Below, piece by piece: positions 1-6,505 of a stretch of 10,358 nt of DNA (positions within the stretch are counted from its first letter, which is position 1; the number at the start of each line of letters is the position of its first letter). The stretch comes from Gemmatimonadota bacterium (GTDB lineage: Bacteria; Gemmatimonadota; Gemmatimonadetes; Gemmatimonadales; Gemmatimonadaceae), in the NCBI GenBank assembly GCA_029884515.1, contig JAOUHR010000041.1, forward strand, positions 1-10,358, in the 5' to 3' direction. A program made the translations under genes and the position numbers. The notes under the pieces were generated by a model, which had not been told where the DNA came from, ran no database searches, and worked only from the letters and a program-made list of their open reading frames with translations.

Positions 1-1195
1 CCTCGCGAGCTTCGTCGCGAACATGCTCGACGAGGGCGCGGGCAAGCGCGACGCCACGGCGCTGCAGGCCGAACTCGCCTATCTGGGCGCCTCGCTCTCC
101 ACCGGGGCCAGCTGGGACAACACCACCATCTCGCTCAAGGTCGCGCGGAGGAACCTCGAGGCCGCGCTCGACCTCATGGCCGACGTCGTCCTCCGCCCGA
201 CCTTCGCAGCTACCGAGGTGCGCCGCCAGCGCGACCTGCGACTCGCCTCGCTCCTCCAGCAGCGCGACCAGCCGCAGGCGCTCGCCAGCCTCGCCTTCAG
301 CCAGCTCCTCTTCCCCGAGGGCCATCCCTACAACCATCCGCTCAGTGGCGACTCGATCTCCACCGCGCGCATCGACTCCGCGATGGTGCGCGACTTCCAG
401 ACCGGGAGCTACCGGCCCGCGCGCGCCACGTTCTACGTGGTCGGCGACCTGAGCACCGCCGAAGCGCGCACGCTCATCGCGGCCCGATTCGGCCAGTGGC
501 GCGCGAACGGCCCCGAGCGCACGCCCGCACCCGTGCTCGTGCAGCCCGTCAAGCCGCAGGGCGTGAAGATCGTGCTCGTGGACAAGCCGGGCGCCGCACA
601 GTCGGTGATCCAGATCGGCACGCCGGGCGTCGAACGCACCAGCGCCGACTACGCGGCGATCGAGGTGATGAACACCATCCTCGGCGGGTCGTTCTCCTCG
701 CGCCTCAACACGGTGCTCCGCGAGACCAAGGGCTACACGTACGGTGCCGGATCGGGCTTCGCGTGGCGCCCGCTACCCGGACCCTTCCTCGCCTCCTCGA
801 GCGTGCGCACGAACGTCACCGACAGCTCCCTCGTCGAGTTCTTCACGCAGCTGCGCGACATCCGCACCAAGCTCGTCGATCCCGCCGAGCTCGACCGCGC
901 CAAGGCGTACCTCGTGCTCGGCATCCCGGGCGACTTCGAGTCCACGTCCCAGATCGCCGGCCAGATGGCGGGGCTCGCGACCTTCAACCTCCCGCTCGAG
1001 TGGCTCACCGAGTACGTCGAGAACGTCGGCAAGGTGTCCGCGGACGACGTGCGCCGCGTGGCGGAGAAGTACCTCCCCTCGGAGAATGCACTGGTGGTGG
1101 TGGTCGGCGACCTCGCGCGGATCCGGCCGGGGATCGAGGCCCTCGATCTCGGCGAGGTCTCGGTGCGCGAGGTCGGGCAGATCGTCCGTGAGTGA
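1..1195 (+). CDS. M16 family peptidase, inactive-type subunit or second half (5' end missing)
   Basis: The reading frame is open from base 2, so the gene begins upstream; the ATG at 23 is internal. The protein has M16 (pitrilysin/insulinase) character through its length: an opening like GxAxFxxxMLDEG, a long middle, and a C-terminal part ending in a VVVVGD strand near the stop. The bases at 8-22 encode S-F-V-A-N exactly where active members carry the zinc motif HxxEH, so this chain should not bind zinc. It keeps the substrate-binding pair R (719-721) and Y (740-742), seven residues apart in LRETKGYTYG. In the known M16B heterodimers one chain carries HxxEH and the other the R/Y pair, so this is probably the R/Y chain, or the C-terminal half of a two-domain protein. 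Such enzymes are usually periplasmic; the signal peptide, if any, lies outside the window. The stop overlaps the pheA start by 8 bases. Confidence 0.88.
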   Translation, partial: LASFVANMLDEGAGKRDATALQAELAYLGASLSTGASWDNTTISLKVARRNLEAALDLMADVVLRPTFAATEVRRQRDLRLASLLQQRDQPQALASLAFSQLLFPEGHPYNHPLSGDSISTARIDSAMVRDFQTGSYRPARATFYVVGDLSTAEARTLIAARFGQWRANGPERTPAPVLVQPVKPQGVKIVLVDKPGAAQSVIQIGTPGVERTSADYAAIEVMNTILGGSFSSRLNTVLRETKGYTYGAGSGFAWRPLPGPFLASSSVRTNVTDSSLVEFFTQLRDIRTKLVDPAELDRAKAYLVLGIPGDFESTSQIAGQMAGLATFNLPLEWLTEYVENVGKVSADDVRRVAEKYLPSENALVVVVGDLARIRPGIEALDLGEVSVREVGQIVRE

Positions 1196-2093
1196 CTTCG
1201 CGGAGGGCGGCGCCCGGCCGATCCGTGTCGCGCTTCAGGGCGAAGGCGGCTCATTCAGCGACGAGGCGCTCCAGCAGCTCTGGGGCGGCGACATCGAGCA
1301 GCTGCCGTATCGCGACTTCGCGGACGTGACCGCGGCGGTCGCCTCCGGCGTCGCCGACCGCGGCATCCTGCCGATCGAGAACACCATCGTCGGCTCGATC
1401 GCCGCGAGCCACGACGCGCTCAACGCACTGCCGGGGATCTTCGCGATCGCCGAGACGGTCGTCGCCGTGCACCACTGCCTCCTCGCCTCGCCGTCCACCA
1501 CGTTCGACCAGGTGACGACGGTGCTGAGTCACCCCGTGGCGATCGCGCAGTGCGGACTCTTCTTCGCCGAGCAGCCGCAACTCGAGGTGCATGCGGTGTA
1601 CGACACCGCGGGCGCGGCCATGGACGTCTCCAAGGTGGCGGACCCGACGATGGCAGCCGTCGCGAGCCGCCGTGCCGCCGCGCACTACGACCTGCAGGTC
1701 CTCAAGGCCGACATCGAGGACCGCCCCGACAACCAGACCCGGTTCCTCGGCATCGCGCGCGCGCCCGCGCCGCTCCCCGCCGGCACCCCCGCGCGCACGA
1801 TGTTGATCCTCACCGCCGCGGATCGCCCGGGCGCACTGCTCTCCGCCCTCGGTCCGCTCGCGCGGCACGGCGTGAACATCCGCCGGCTCGAACCGCGGCC
1901 CACGGGCGAACCCTGGAGCTACCGGTTCTTCGTGGAGTTCGACCACGAGGTGGGCGATGCGGCGGCCGAGGCCGTCGTGCGCGACATCGCCGCCGAGGCG
2001 CCCGAGACGCGCCTGCTCGGCACCTATCCGCGCTGGGGCGCGGGGCGGCGCGGGTCCATCGGCTGGACGTCGGGAGCGATCAAGCGGGTGTAG
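1188..2093 (+). CDS. pheA: Prephenate dehydratase with C-terminal ACT domain
   Basis: This 301-aa protein converts prephenate to phenylpyruvate in phenylalanine synthesis. There is no fused chorismate mutase. The catalytic domain opens with GEGGSFSDEA (about residues 15-24), typical of the family, and contains the conserved T-R-F at residues 184-186 (NQTRF, catalytic Thr184). After an Ala/Pro-rich linker, the ACT domain starts near residue 204 with the allosteric motif G-A-L-L (215-218). The second effector motif, normally E-S-R-P, reads E-P-R-P (235-238). I chose the GTG at 1188 because the family sequence begins shortly after it and the frame upstream lies inside the M16 gene. It overlaps the M16 stop in GTGAGTGA, which suggests translational coupling; no good Shine-Dalgarno is visible. 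Phenylalanine feedback inhibition is expected from the ACT domain. The gene ends 25 bases from the convergent queF. Confidence 0.95.
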   Translation: MSDFAEGGARPIRVALQGEGGSFSDEALQQLWGGDIEQLPYRDFADVTAAVASGVADRGILPIENTIVGSIAASHDALNALPGIFAIAETVVAVHHCLLASPSTTFDQVTTVLSHPVAIAQCGLFFAEQPQLEVHAVYDTAGAAMDVSKVADPTMAAVASRRAAAHYDLQVLKADIEDRPDNQTRFLGIARAPAPLPAGTPARTMLILTAADRPGALLSALGPLARHGVNIRRLEPRPTGEPWSYRFFVEFDHEVGDAAAEAVVRDIAAEAPETRLLGTYPRWGAGRRGSIGWTSGAIKRV

Positions 2094-2118
2094 TGCGGTG
2101 CGCGCGCGCCTCGAGGGG

Positions 2119-2511
2119 CTACGGCTTCGCGTAGGTCGCCGTGATCACTGACTTGATGCCGCCGCGCACGTTGAAGTCGCCCACCACCTTGAGGGACCGC
2201 GGCCGCACCTTCTCCGCGACGTCGTCGAGGATCCGGTTCACGACGCGCTCGTAGAAGATGCCGTCGTTGCGGAAGCTCCAGAGGTAGAGCTTGAGGCTCT
2301 TGAGCTCCACGCACACCTGGTCCGGCACATAGGTGATGTTGATCGTCGCGAAGTCCGGCGCGCCGCCCTTGAGCAGCGCGAGCTCCGCCGCGTCCGACTC
2401 GATCCCGCCCAGCGGACAGAGCGAAGTGAACTCCGGCGTCGTCATGAAGATCTCGTACTCCCGATCGGGATACGGATTCGGGAAGGTCTCGAGCAGTTCG
2501 GGCTGTGGCAT
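2119..2511 (-). CDS. queF: NADPH-dependent preQ0 reductase, short type, with an active-site insertion
   Basis: QueF reduces the nitrile of preQ0 to the amine preQ1 in queuosine (tRNA modification) synthesis; it is a cytosolic tunnelling-fold enzyme. The 130-aa protein is of the short, single-domain type. Recognisable blocks are EFTSLCP with the nucleophile Cys32, PDFATI with Asp53, the SLKLYLWSFRN stretch (72-82), NRILDD and GDFNVRGG (111-118). Two oddities are seen. Between Cys32 and Asp53 there are 20 residues, where the usual CPxTGQPD has 6, an insertion of about 14 residues. The usual F-H-E is F-Y-E here, with Tyr87 in place of His and Glu88 kept. The ATG at 2511 follows the rhomboid stop by 15 bases with no purine-rich Shine-Dalgarno. 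It is the last gene of the minus-strand run. No queC, queD or canonical queE is in the window. Confidence 0.93.
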   Translation of the reverse strand: MPQPELLETFPNPYPDREYEIFMTTPEFTSLCPLGGIESDAAELALLKGGAPDFATINITYVPDQVCVELKSLKLYLWSFRNDGIFYERVVNRILDDVAEKVRPRSLKVVGDFNVRGGIKSVITATYAKP

Positions 2512-2526
2512 GCGGGGCGGGAGGGG

Positions 2527-3459
2527 TCAGCCGTCGCGGAGGCGGCGGGAGTGGTCGTCCAGCACGCGACGCTCCTCGTCCGTGAGGCCATCCATGCCCG
2601 CGGCTGAGATCTTGTCGAGGATCGCGTCGATGGTCGGCGGCTCGGAGGCGGTCCTGGGCTGCTCCGTCACACGGCGGCGGGAGGGTGATGTGCGGCGCGC
2701 GGCCGCCGCGTTCGTGCGCGCCACCACGTCGTCGATCGTGTCGCGGTCGCGCGCGCGCGACCGGGGCAGCGTCTTGGGCACCGCGCGCGGCAGCTGGTCG
2801 TCCGGCGGTTCGTCGGGCAGCGCCGAGACGCCCTCACGGAACTGCTCCACGAGCGTGACCTGCGTGGCACGCACGAAGAGCCAGGCGGCGGCCACGCCGC
2901 CCAGGTGCGCGAGGAAGGCGCCGCCGCCGCCCACCGGCTGGCGCATCCCCACGAGCAGGATCAGCGTGGCGATGAAGAGCACCATCCAGCGCCCGCGCAT
3001 CGCCACGCCGGCGGCGAGCGGATGTTCCGCGTCGTCCCATTGCATCGCGTGCGCCGCGAGGATCGCGAACGCCGGCGCCGCGGCGCCGAGCAGCAAGGCG
3101 TCGCCGCCGATGAACAGGTGCAGCGTCCACCCGCCGAGGCTCGCGAGGAAACCGAAGGCGAGGAACCGGCGCGGCCCCCATTCCCGTTCCAGCCGCGAGC
3201 CGAACACCGTCAGCACGTAACCGCTGAGCAGCAGCGAGGCGAGGTCGGCGTGCACGAACGGATAGGTGAACACCGACCACCACTTCCCGGCGTCGAGGTC
3301 CCCGCGACGGAAGCCGAGGAACTCCTGGACGTAATCCGGGAGGAGGAGGGTCCATTGCAGGAAGTGCACCACCGCGATCGCCACGAGCGACCACCCCACC
3401 ACGCGCGGCAGGCGCGAGCGCGGTCCGGTCGGGAGCGGAGCGGAGGCGGGCGCGGTCAC
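2527..3459 (-). CDS. Rhomboid-family membrane protein, probably proteolytically inactive
   Basis: The 310-aa protein has six hydrophobic segments (about 20-40, 62-86, 97-118, 121-140, 157-172, 178-197), the bacterial rhomboid core. The TYPFVHADLAS stretch, the FGxxLExxWG motif (86-95) and AHLGG near His185 match the family. The catalytic positions do not: the GxSG serine site reads G-A-A-A (125-128), so Ala127 replaces Ser. By comparison with E. coli GlpG, H150 and N154 correspond to Ser75 and Ser79, while H145 and the catalytic H254 are kept as His70 and His185. A charged cytoplasmic tail follows, ending in DAILDKISAAGMDGLTDEER (278-297), like the small helical domain seen after many bacterial rhomboids. 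The start is a GTG two bases after the stop of the upstream gene, with only a weak GGGG upstream. It probably binds or handles membrane proteins rather than cutting them (inference). Confidence 0.85.
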   Translation of the reverse strand: MTAPASAPLPTGPRSRLPRVVGWSLVAIAVVHFLQWTLLLPDYVQEFLGFRRGDLDAGKWWSVFTYPFVHADLASLLLSGYVLTVFGSRLEREWGPRRFLAFGFLASLGGWTLHLFIGGDALLLGAAAPAFAILAAHAMQWDDAEHPLAAGVAMRGRWMVLFIATLILLVGMRQPVGGGGAFLAHLGGVAAAWLFVRATQVTLVEQFREGVSALPDEPPDDQLPRAVPKTLPRSRARDRDTIDDVVARTNAAAARRTSPSRRRVTEQPRTASEPPTIDAILDKISAAGMDGLTDEERRVLDDHSRRLRDG

Positions 3460-3461
3460 GG

Positions 3462-4127
3462 TCAGCGCAGCCCCGTGGGCGGCGGGAGGCGGAGCGCGAG
3501 CCGCACGTCCGCGTGCATCGCCGCCGTCTGCTCGAGCAGGTTCGCCCAGCGCCGATCGAGCATCGTGCTGTCCTCGGCAGAGACGAACGGGTGGATCACC
3601 ACCTGTGTGGCGCCGCTGGCGTTGTGCGCCTCCTCGACGAGGCGGAGGATCGCCGAGTCCGGCGTGTCCTCCTTCGCACAGGCGACGAGGGCGTGCGCGC
3701 AGCCGGCCTTCGCGGCCGCGGAGAGCGTGCTGATCGCGTGGTCGATCGACGCGTCGTTGCCCTCGAACTCCACCGTCACCTGCGTGAGCGCCAGGAAGGG
3801 GAGCAGCTTGCCGAGCGCCTCGGGGCGCTGGCCGTCGGTGTCGAGCATCACGGGGATCTTCGGCTTCGCGGCCTCGAGCGCCGCGAGCAGGAACGGCACG
3901 TTGCCCAGCGGGTCGCGGCCCCCGATCACGATCGAATGGAAAGTGGAGCGCCCGAGCTGGCGCGCCATCTCCCGGAGGAGGGCGGTCGCGGTGTACATCG
4001 TCGCGGTCTCGGCCTCGCCCGCGAAGCGCACGTAGAGCTGCCGCCGCCCCGCCCAGGGGCCGAGCGCCTGCACGCCGGCCGGGACTCCGGCCAGTGCCGC
4101 CGCCACCATCGCCACGCCTCCCGTCAT
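3462..4127 (-). CDS. Radical-SAM-like TIM-barrel protein lacking the cluster cysteines
   Basis: No function can be assigned with confidence to this 221-aa protein. Its layout matches PFL-activase/QueE-like radical SAM enzymes: LGPWAGRRQLYVRFAG (22-37) resembles the strand DGPGIR...F..GC; then IGGRDPLGN (68-76) resembles GGEPL, VMLDTDG (93-99) resembles the second-strand DTxG, LLPFLALTQVTVEF (108-121) resembles LLPYVDLxLLDLK, and VVIHPF (176-181) sits where the late barrel strand lies. The CxxxCxxC cluster site reads E38, A42, Y45; the only two cysteines (143, 150) are far away. It therefore should not bind a 4Fe-4S cluster. The ATG at 4127 overlaps the ddl stop (ATGA) and has a strong Shine-Dalgarno; the open frame continues further upstream only as a shadow of ddl. 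It could be a pseudoenzyme, or an unrelated TIM-barrel protein. Confidence 0.6.
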   Translation of the reverse strand: MTGGVAMVAAALAGVPAGVQALGPWAGRRQLYVRFAGEAETATMYTATALLREMARQLGRSTFHSIVIGGRDPLGNVPFLLAALEAAKPKIPVMLDTDGQRPEALGKLLPFLALTQVTVEFEGNDASIDHAISTLSAAAKAGCAHALVACAKEDTPDSAILRLVEEAHNASGATQVVIHPFVSAEDSTMLDRRWANLLEQTAAMHADVRLALRLPPPTGLR

Positions 4128-5074
4128 TCCGCTCCTCCAGTGCCCGTCCGTGATCGGAGCGCGTCCATCGCGATCCGTTCGCACAGCTCCGGGAAACCGA
4201 TCCCCGCCGCGAGCGCCGCCTGCGGGACGAGGCTCGTCCCCGTCATACCCGGCAGCGTGTTCGCCTCGAGGCAGTACAGATCCCCGTTTGGGTGCAGGCG
4301 GAAGTCGATCCGCGCGCACCCCCCCAGCTTGAGCGCCCGGTAGGCTACGAGCGCGAGGCGCTGGGCCTCGTCGCGCACCGCCGGCGGCAGGGGGGCCGGA
4401 AAGAGCTCCTCCGCCATCCCCGCCGTGTACTTGCACTCGTAATCGTAAATCTCGTGCTTGGGGATGATTTCGCCAACCGGGAGCACCAGGTCCCCCAGCA
4501 CACTCACCGTGAGTTCGCGCCCGGGGACATACGCCTCGAGCATCACCTCGTCGTCGTGCAAGAACCCTTCCGCGACCGCTGACGCGAGAGTCTCTGTCGC
4601 TTTCACGAGAGAGAGGCCCACGGTCGACCCCTGCTTGGAGGGCTTCACGATGATGGGGTTCCCGAGGGCGGCGAAGGCACGGTCCGCGTACTCGGCCGTC
4701 CGCCAATCCTCGGGCTCTCCGGCGCGCGCCATCCACCAGTCCGCCGTGGGCACCCCGGCCGCGCGGAAGATGATCTTCGAGAGGTCCTTGTCCATCGCGA
4801 GCGCGCTCGCCAGGTGGCCACTCCCCGTGTAGCGGATCCCCGCCAGGTCGAAGAGCGCCTGGATCGTGCCGTCCTCCCCGGTGCCACCGTGCAGCGCGAG
4901 CCAGACCACCTCGGTGCGGCGCGCCACCCCCAGCACGGCGAAGGGGTCGGGATGCGGGTCGGCCTCGGTCACCTCGTGCCCGCGTTCCCGGAGCGCGGCC
5001 GCCACGCGACGCCCGCTGGAAAGCGAGACCTCGCGTTCCGACGACGCCCCGCCCAGCAGCACCGTGATCCGCAC
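4124..5074 (-). CDS. ddl: D-alanine--D-alanine ligase
   Basis: This 316-aa cytosolic ATP-grasp enzyme joins two D-alanines for peptidoglycan precursors. The motifs are complete: LLGGASSEREVSL (6-18), HGGTGEDG (62-69), AMDKDLSK (93-100), VKPSKQGSTVG (143-153), PGRELTV (184-190), YDYECKY (210-216), RIDF (255-258) and LEANTLPGMT (269-278). The residues coincide in number with E. coli DdlB: Glu15, Lys144, Ser150, Glu187, Tyr216, Arg255, Asp257, Glu270 and Asn272. The KY form with Tyr216 is that of D-Ala-D-Ala ligases, not of the VanA type D-Ala-D-Lac ligases. The GTG at 5074 starts one base after the CBS stop and immediately precedes the conserved first strand RITVLLGG; longer upstream frames run inside CBS. 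No Shine-Dalgarno is seen, so translation may depend on coupling to CBS. The 3' end overlaps the next gene by four bases. Confidence 0.97.
   Translation of the reverse strand: MRITVLLGGASSEREVSLSSGRRVAAALRERGHEVTEADPHPDPFAVLGVARRTEVVWLALHGGTGEDGTIQALFDLAGIRYTGSGHLASALAMDKDLSKIIFRAAGVPTADWWMARAGEPEDWRTAEYADRAFAALGNPIIVKPSKQGSTVGLSLVKATETLASAVAEGFLHDDEVMLEAYVPGRELTVSVLGDLVLPVGEIIPKHEIYDYECKYTAGMAEELFPAPLPPAVRDEAQRLALVAYRALKLGGCARIDFRLHPNGDLYCLEANTLPGMTGTSLVPQAALAAGIGFPELCERIAMDALRSRTGTGGAE
4133..4138 (-). promoter_or_regulatory. Shine-Dalgarno for the radical-SAM-like gene
   Basis: GGAGGA on the minus strand lies six bases upstream of the ATG at 4127, inside the last codons of ddl. Most starts in this run lack a Shine-Dalgarno, so its presence fixes this start and suggests independent ribosome loading despite the ATGA overlap. 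Confidence 0.75.
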
Positions 5075-5075
5075 G

Positions 5076-6473
5076 TCAGCGTGCCATGAGGAACTGCAGC
5101 AGGTCCGACCGCGTGAGGATCCCCTGCACCGTCCCGTGGTCACGCACGAGCACCGCCGGGTTGTGCCGGCCGAGCATCTTCGCGGCCGCGTCGGCCGTCA
5201 TCGATGTCTCCACCACCGGGAAGGGGCCGTCCATCACGTCGCTCACCGACCGCTCGAGCACCTTCGTGTCCTCGAGCCCGCGCACGCTGAGCACGCTCTC
5301 GCTCACCGAGCCCACGCAGCTCGCGCCGTCCATCACCGGCAGCTGCGAGACGTTGTGCAGGCTCATGAGGCCGAGCGCCTGCCGCACCGACGCGCCGGGC
5401 GCCGTGCTCACCAGCGCCGGGATGTCGCCCCCCTTTGCCTCGAGGAGCTGGCCGAGCGTCATCTTCTCGGCGTCGAGCAGTTGGTTCTCCTGCATCCACT
5501 CGTCGTTGAACACCTTGGAGAGGTACCGCTCGCCGGTGTCGCAGAGGACGGTCACCACGCAGGCAGTGGGATCGTTGATGCGCCGCGCCACGCTGAGCGC
5601 CGCGTGGGCGATCAGCCCCGCCGATCCGCCCACGAAGAGTCCCTCCTCACGCGTGAGCCGGCGCGCCATCGCGAATGCGTCGCGGTCACTCACGGATTGG
5701 AACTCGTCGATCAGCGAGAGGTCGAGCGTGCCGGGCAGCTTGTCCTGGCCGATCCCTTCCACCTTGTACGGCGCCCCCGCCGGCTTGGACGCGCCAGCCG
5801 ACCGCCACAGCTCGGCGAGGATCGACCCGACCGGGTCGGCGCCGACGATCTGCACCTTCGGGTTCTTCTCCTTGAGGTAGCGCCCCACGCCGGTGATCGT
5901 GCCGCCCGTCCCGGCCCCGGCGACGAAGTGGGTGATCTTCCCTTCCGTCTGCTCCCAGAGCTCGGGCCCGGTGGTCTCATAGTGCGCCTGCGGGTTCGTC
6001 TGGTTGTAGAACTGGTTGGCGAGCACCGCGTTCGGCGTCTCGGAGGCGATCCGCTTCGCCATCGACGTATAGCTGTCCGGATGATCCGGTGGCACGGCCG
6101 TGGGCGTGATGATCACCTCGGCCCCGAACGCCTTGAGGAGGCGCACCTTCTCCTGTGACATCTTGTCGGGCATCGTGAAGATGCAGCGGTAGCCCTTGAG
6201 CGCGGCCGCGATCGCAAGCCCCACGCCGGTGTTGCCGCTCGTGCCCTCCACGATCGTGCCGCCGGGCTTGAGCTTCCCCTCCCGCTCGAACTGCTCGATG
6301 ATCGGCAGGCCGATGCGGTCCTTCACGGAGCCGCCGGGATTGAAGAACTCGGCCTTGCCGTAGACCGGCGTCTTGATCCCCTGCGTCACGCGCGTGAACC
6401 GGATGAGCGGCGTCCACGCGATCGTCTCGAGCACGTTCGCGTACGGGCGGCGGTGGCGCGGATGGTCGGTCAT
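5076..6473 (-). CDS. cbs: Cystathionine beta-synthase with paired CBS domains
   Basis: This PLP enzyme condenses serine and homocysteine to cystathionine (transsulfuration), and can also produce H2S. The 465-aa protein starts almost directly with the fold-type II core: NVLETIAWTPL (13-23), the PLP lysine Lys51 in GGSVKDRIG, EGTSGNTG (76-83) binding substrate, GAGTGGTITG (186-195) holding the PLP phosphate, and VGGSAG (281-286). The middle (PDSYTSMAKRI, QFYNQTNPQAHY, ADPVGSILAE) resembles cystathionine beta-synthases more than plain cysteine synthases. The C-terminus holds two CBS motifs (about 340-395 and 408-465), normally a regulatory module that binds adenosyl ligands. There is no N-terminal haem domain as in animals. 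The ATG at 6473 follows mutS by 32 bases and lacks a Shine-Dalgarno. A cysteine synthase activity cannot be excluded from sequence alone. Confidence 0.93.
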   Translation of the reverse strand: MTDHPRHRRPYANVLETIAWTPLIRFTRVTQGIKTPVYGKAEFFNPGGSVKDRIGLPIIEQFEREGKLKPGGTIVEGTSGNTGVGLAIAAALKGYRCIFTMPDKMSQEKVRLLKAFGAEVIITPTAVPPDHPDSYTSMAKRIASETPNAVLANQFYNQTNPQAHYETTGPELWEQTEGKITHFVAGAGTGGTITGVGRYLKEKNPKVQIVGADPVGSILAELWRSAGASKPAGAPYKVEGIGQDKLPGTLDLSLIDEFQSVSDRDAFAMARRLTREEGLFVGGSAGLIAHAALSVARRINDPTACVVTVLCDTGERYLSKVFNDEWMQENQLLDAEKMTLGQLLEAKGGDIPALVSTAPGASVRQALGLMSLHNVSQLPVMDGASCVGSVSESVLSVRGLEDTKVLERSVSDVMDGPFPVVETSMTADAAAKMLGRHNPAVLVRDHGTVQGILTRSDLLQFLMAR

Positions 6474-6505
6474 GCGGAGGGCGGTGAGGGGAGTGAGGTG
6501 CGAAT

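Noticed and set aside
744..1187. Upstream extension of pheA to 744.
   Set aside because: It overlaps the M16 gene in another frame, with a Ser/Arg/Pro-rich low-information sequence; the family sequence begins after the GTG at 1188.
1751..1775. Alternating CG tract in pheA as a structural (Z-DNA) or repeat element.
   Set aside because: It encodes the Ala/Pro/Arg-rich linker before the ACT domain and is explained by G+C bias and codon use.
2119..2134. CTACG-GCTTCG-CGTAG inverted repeat at the convergent end of pheA and queF as a bidirectional terminator.
   Set aside because: The stem is only five pairs, there is no T-run on either side, and it is made of the last queF codons; too weak to call.
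4128..4736. Long N-terminal extension of the radical-SAM-like gene up to 4736.
   Set aside because: It lies wholly inside ddl in another frame and has the R/G/P-rich look of a shadow; the ATG at 4127 with Shine-Dalgarno and ATGA overlap is better.
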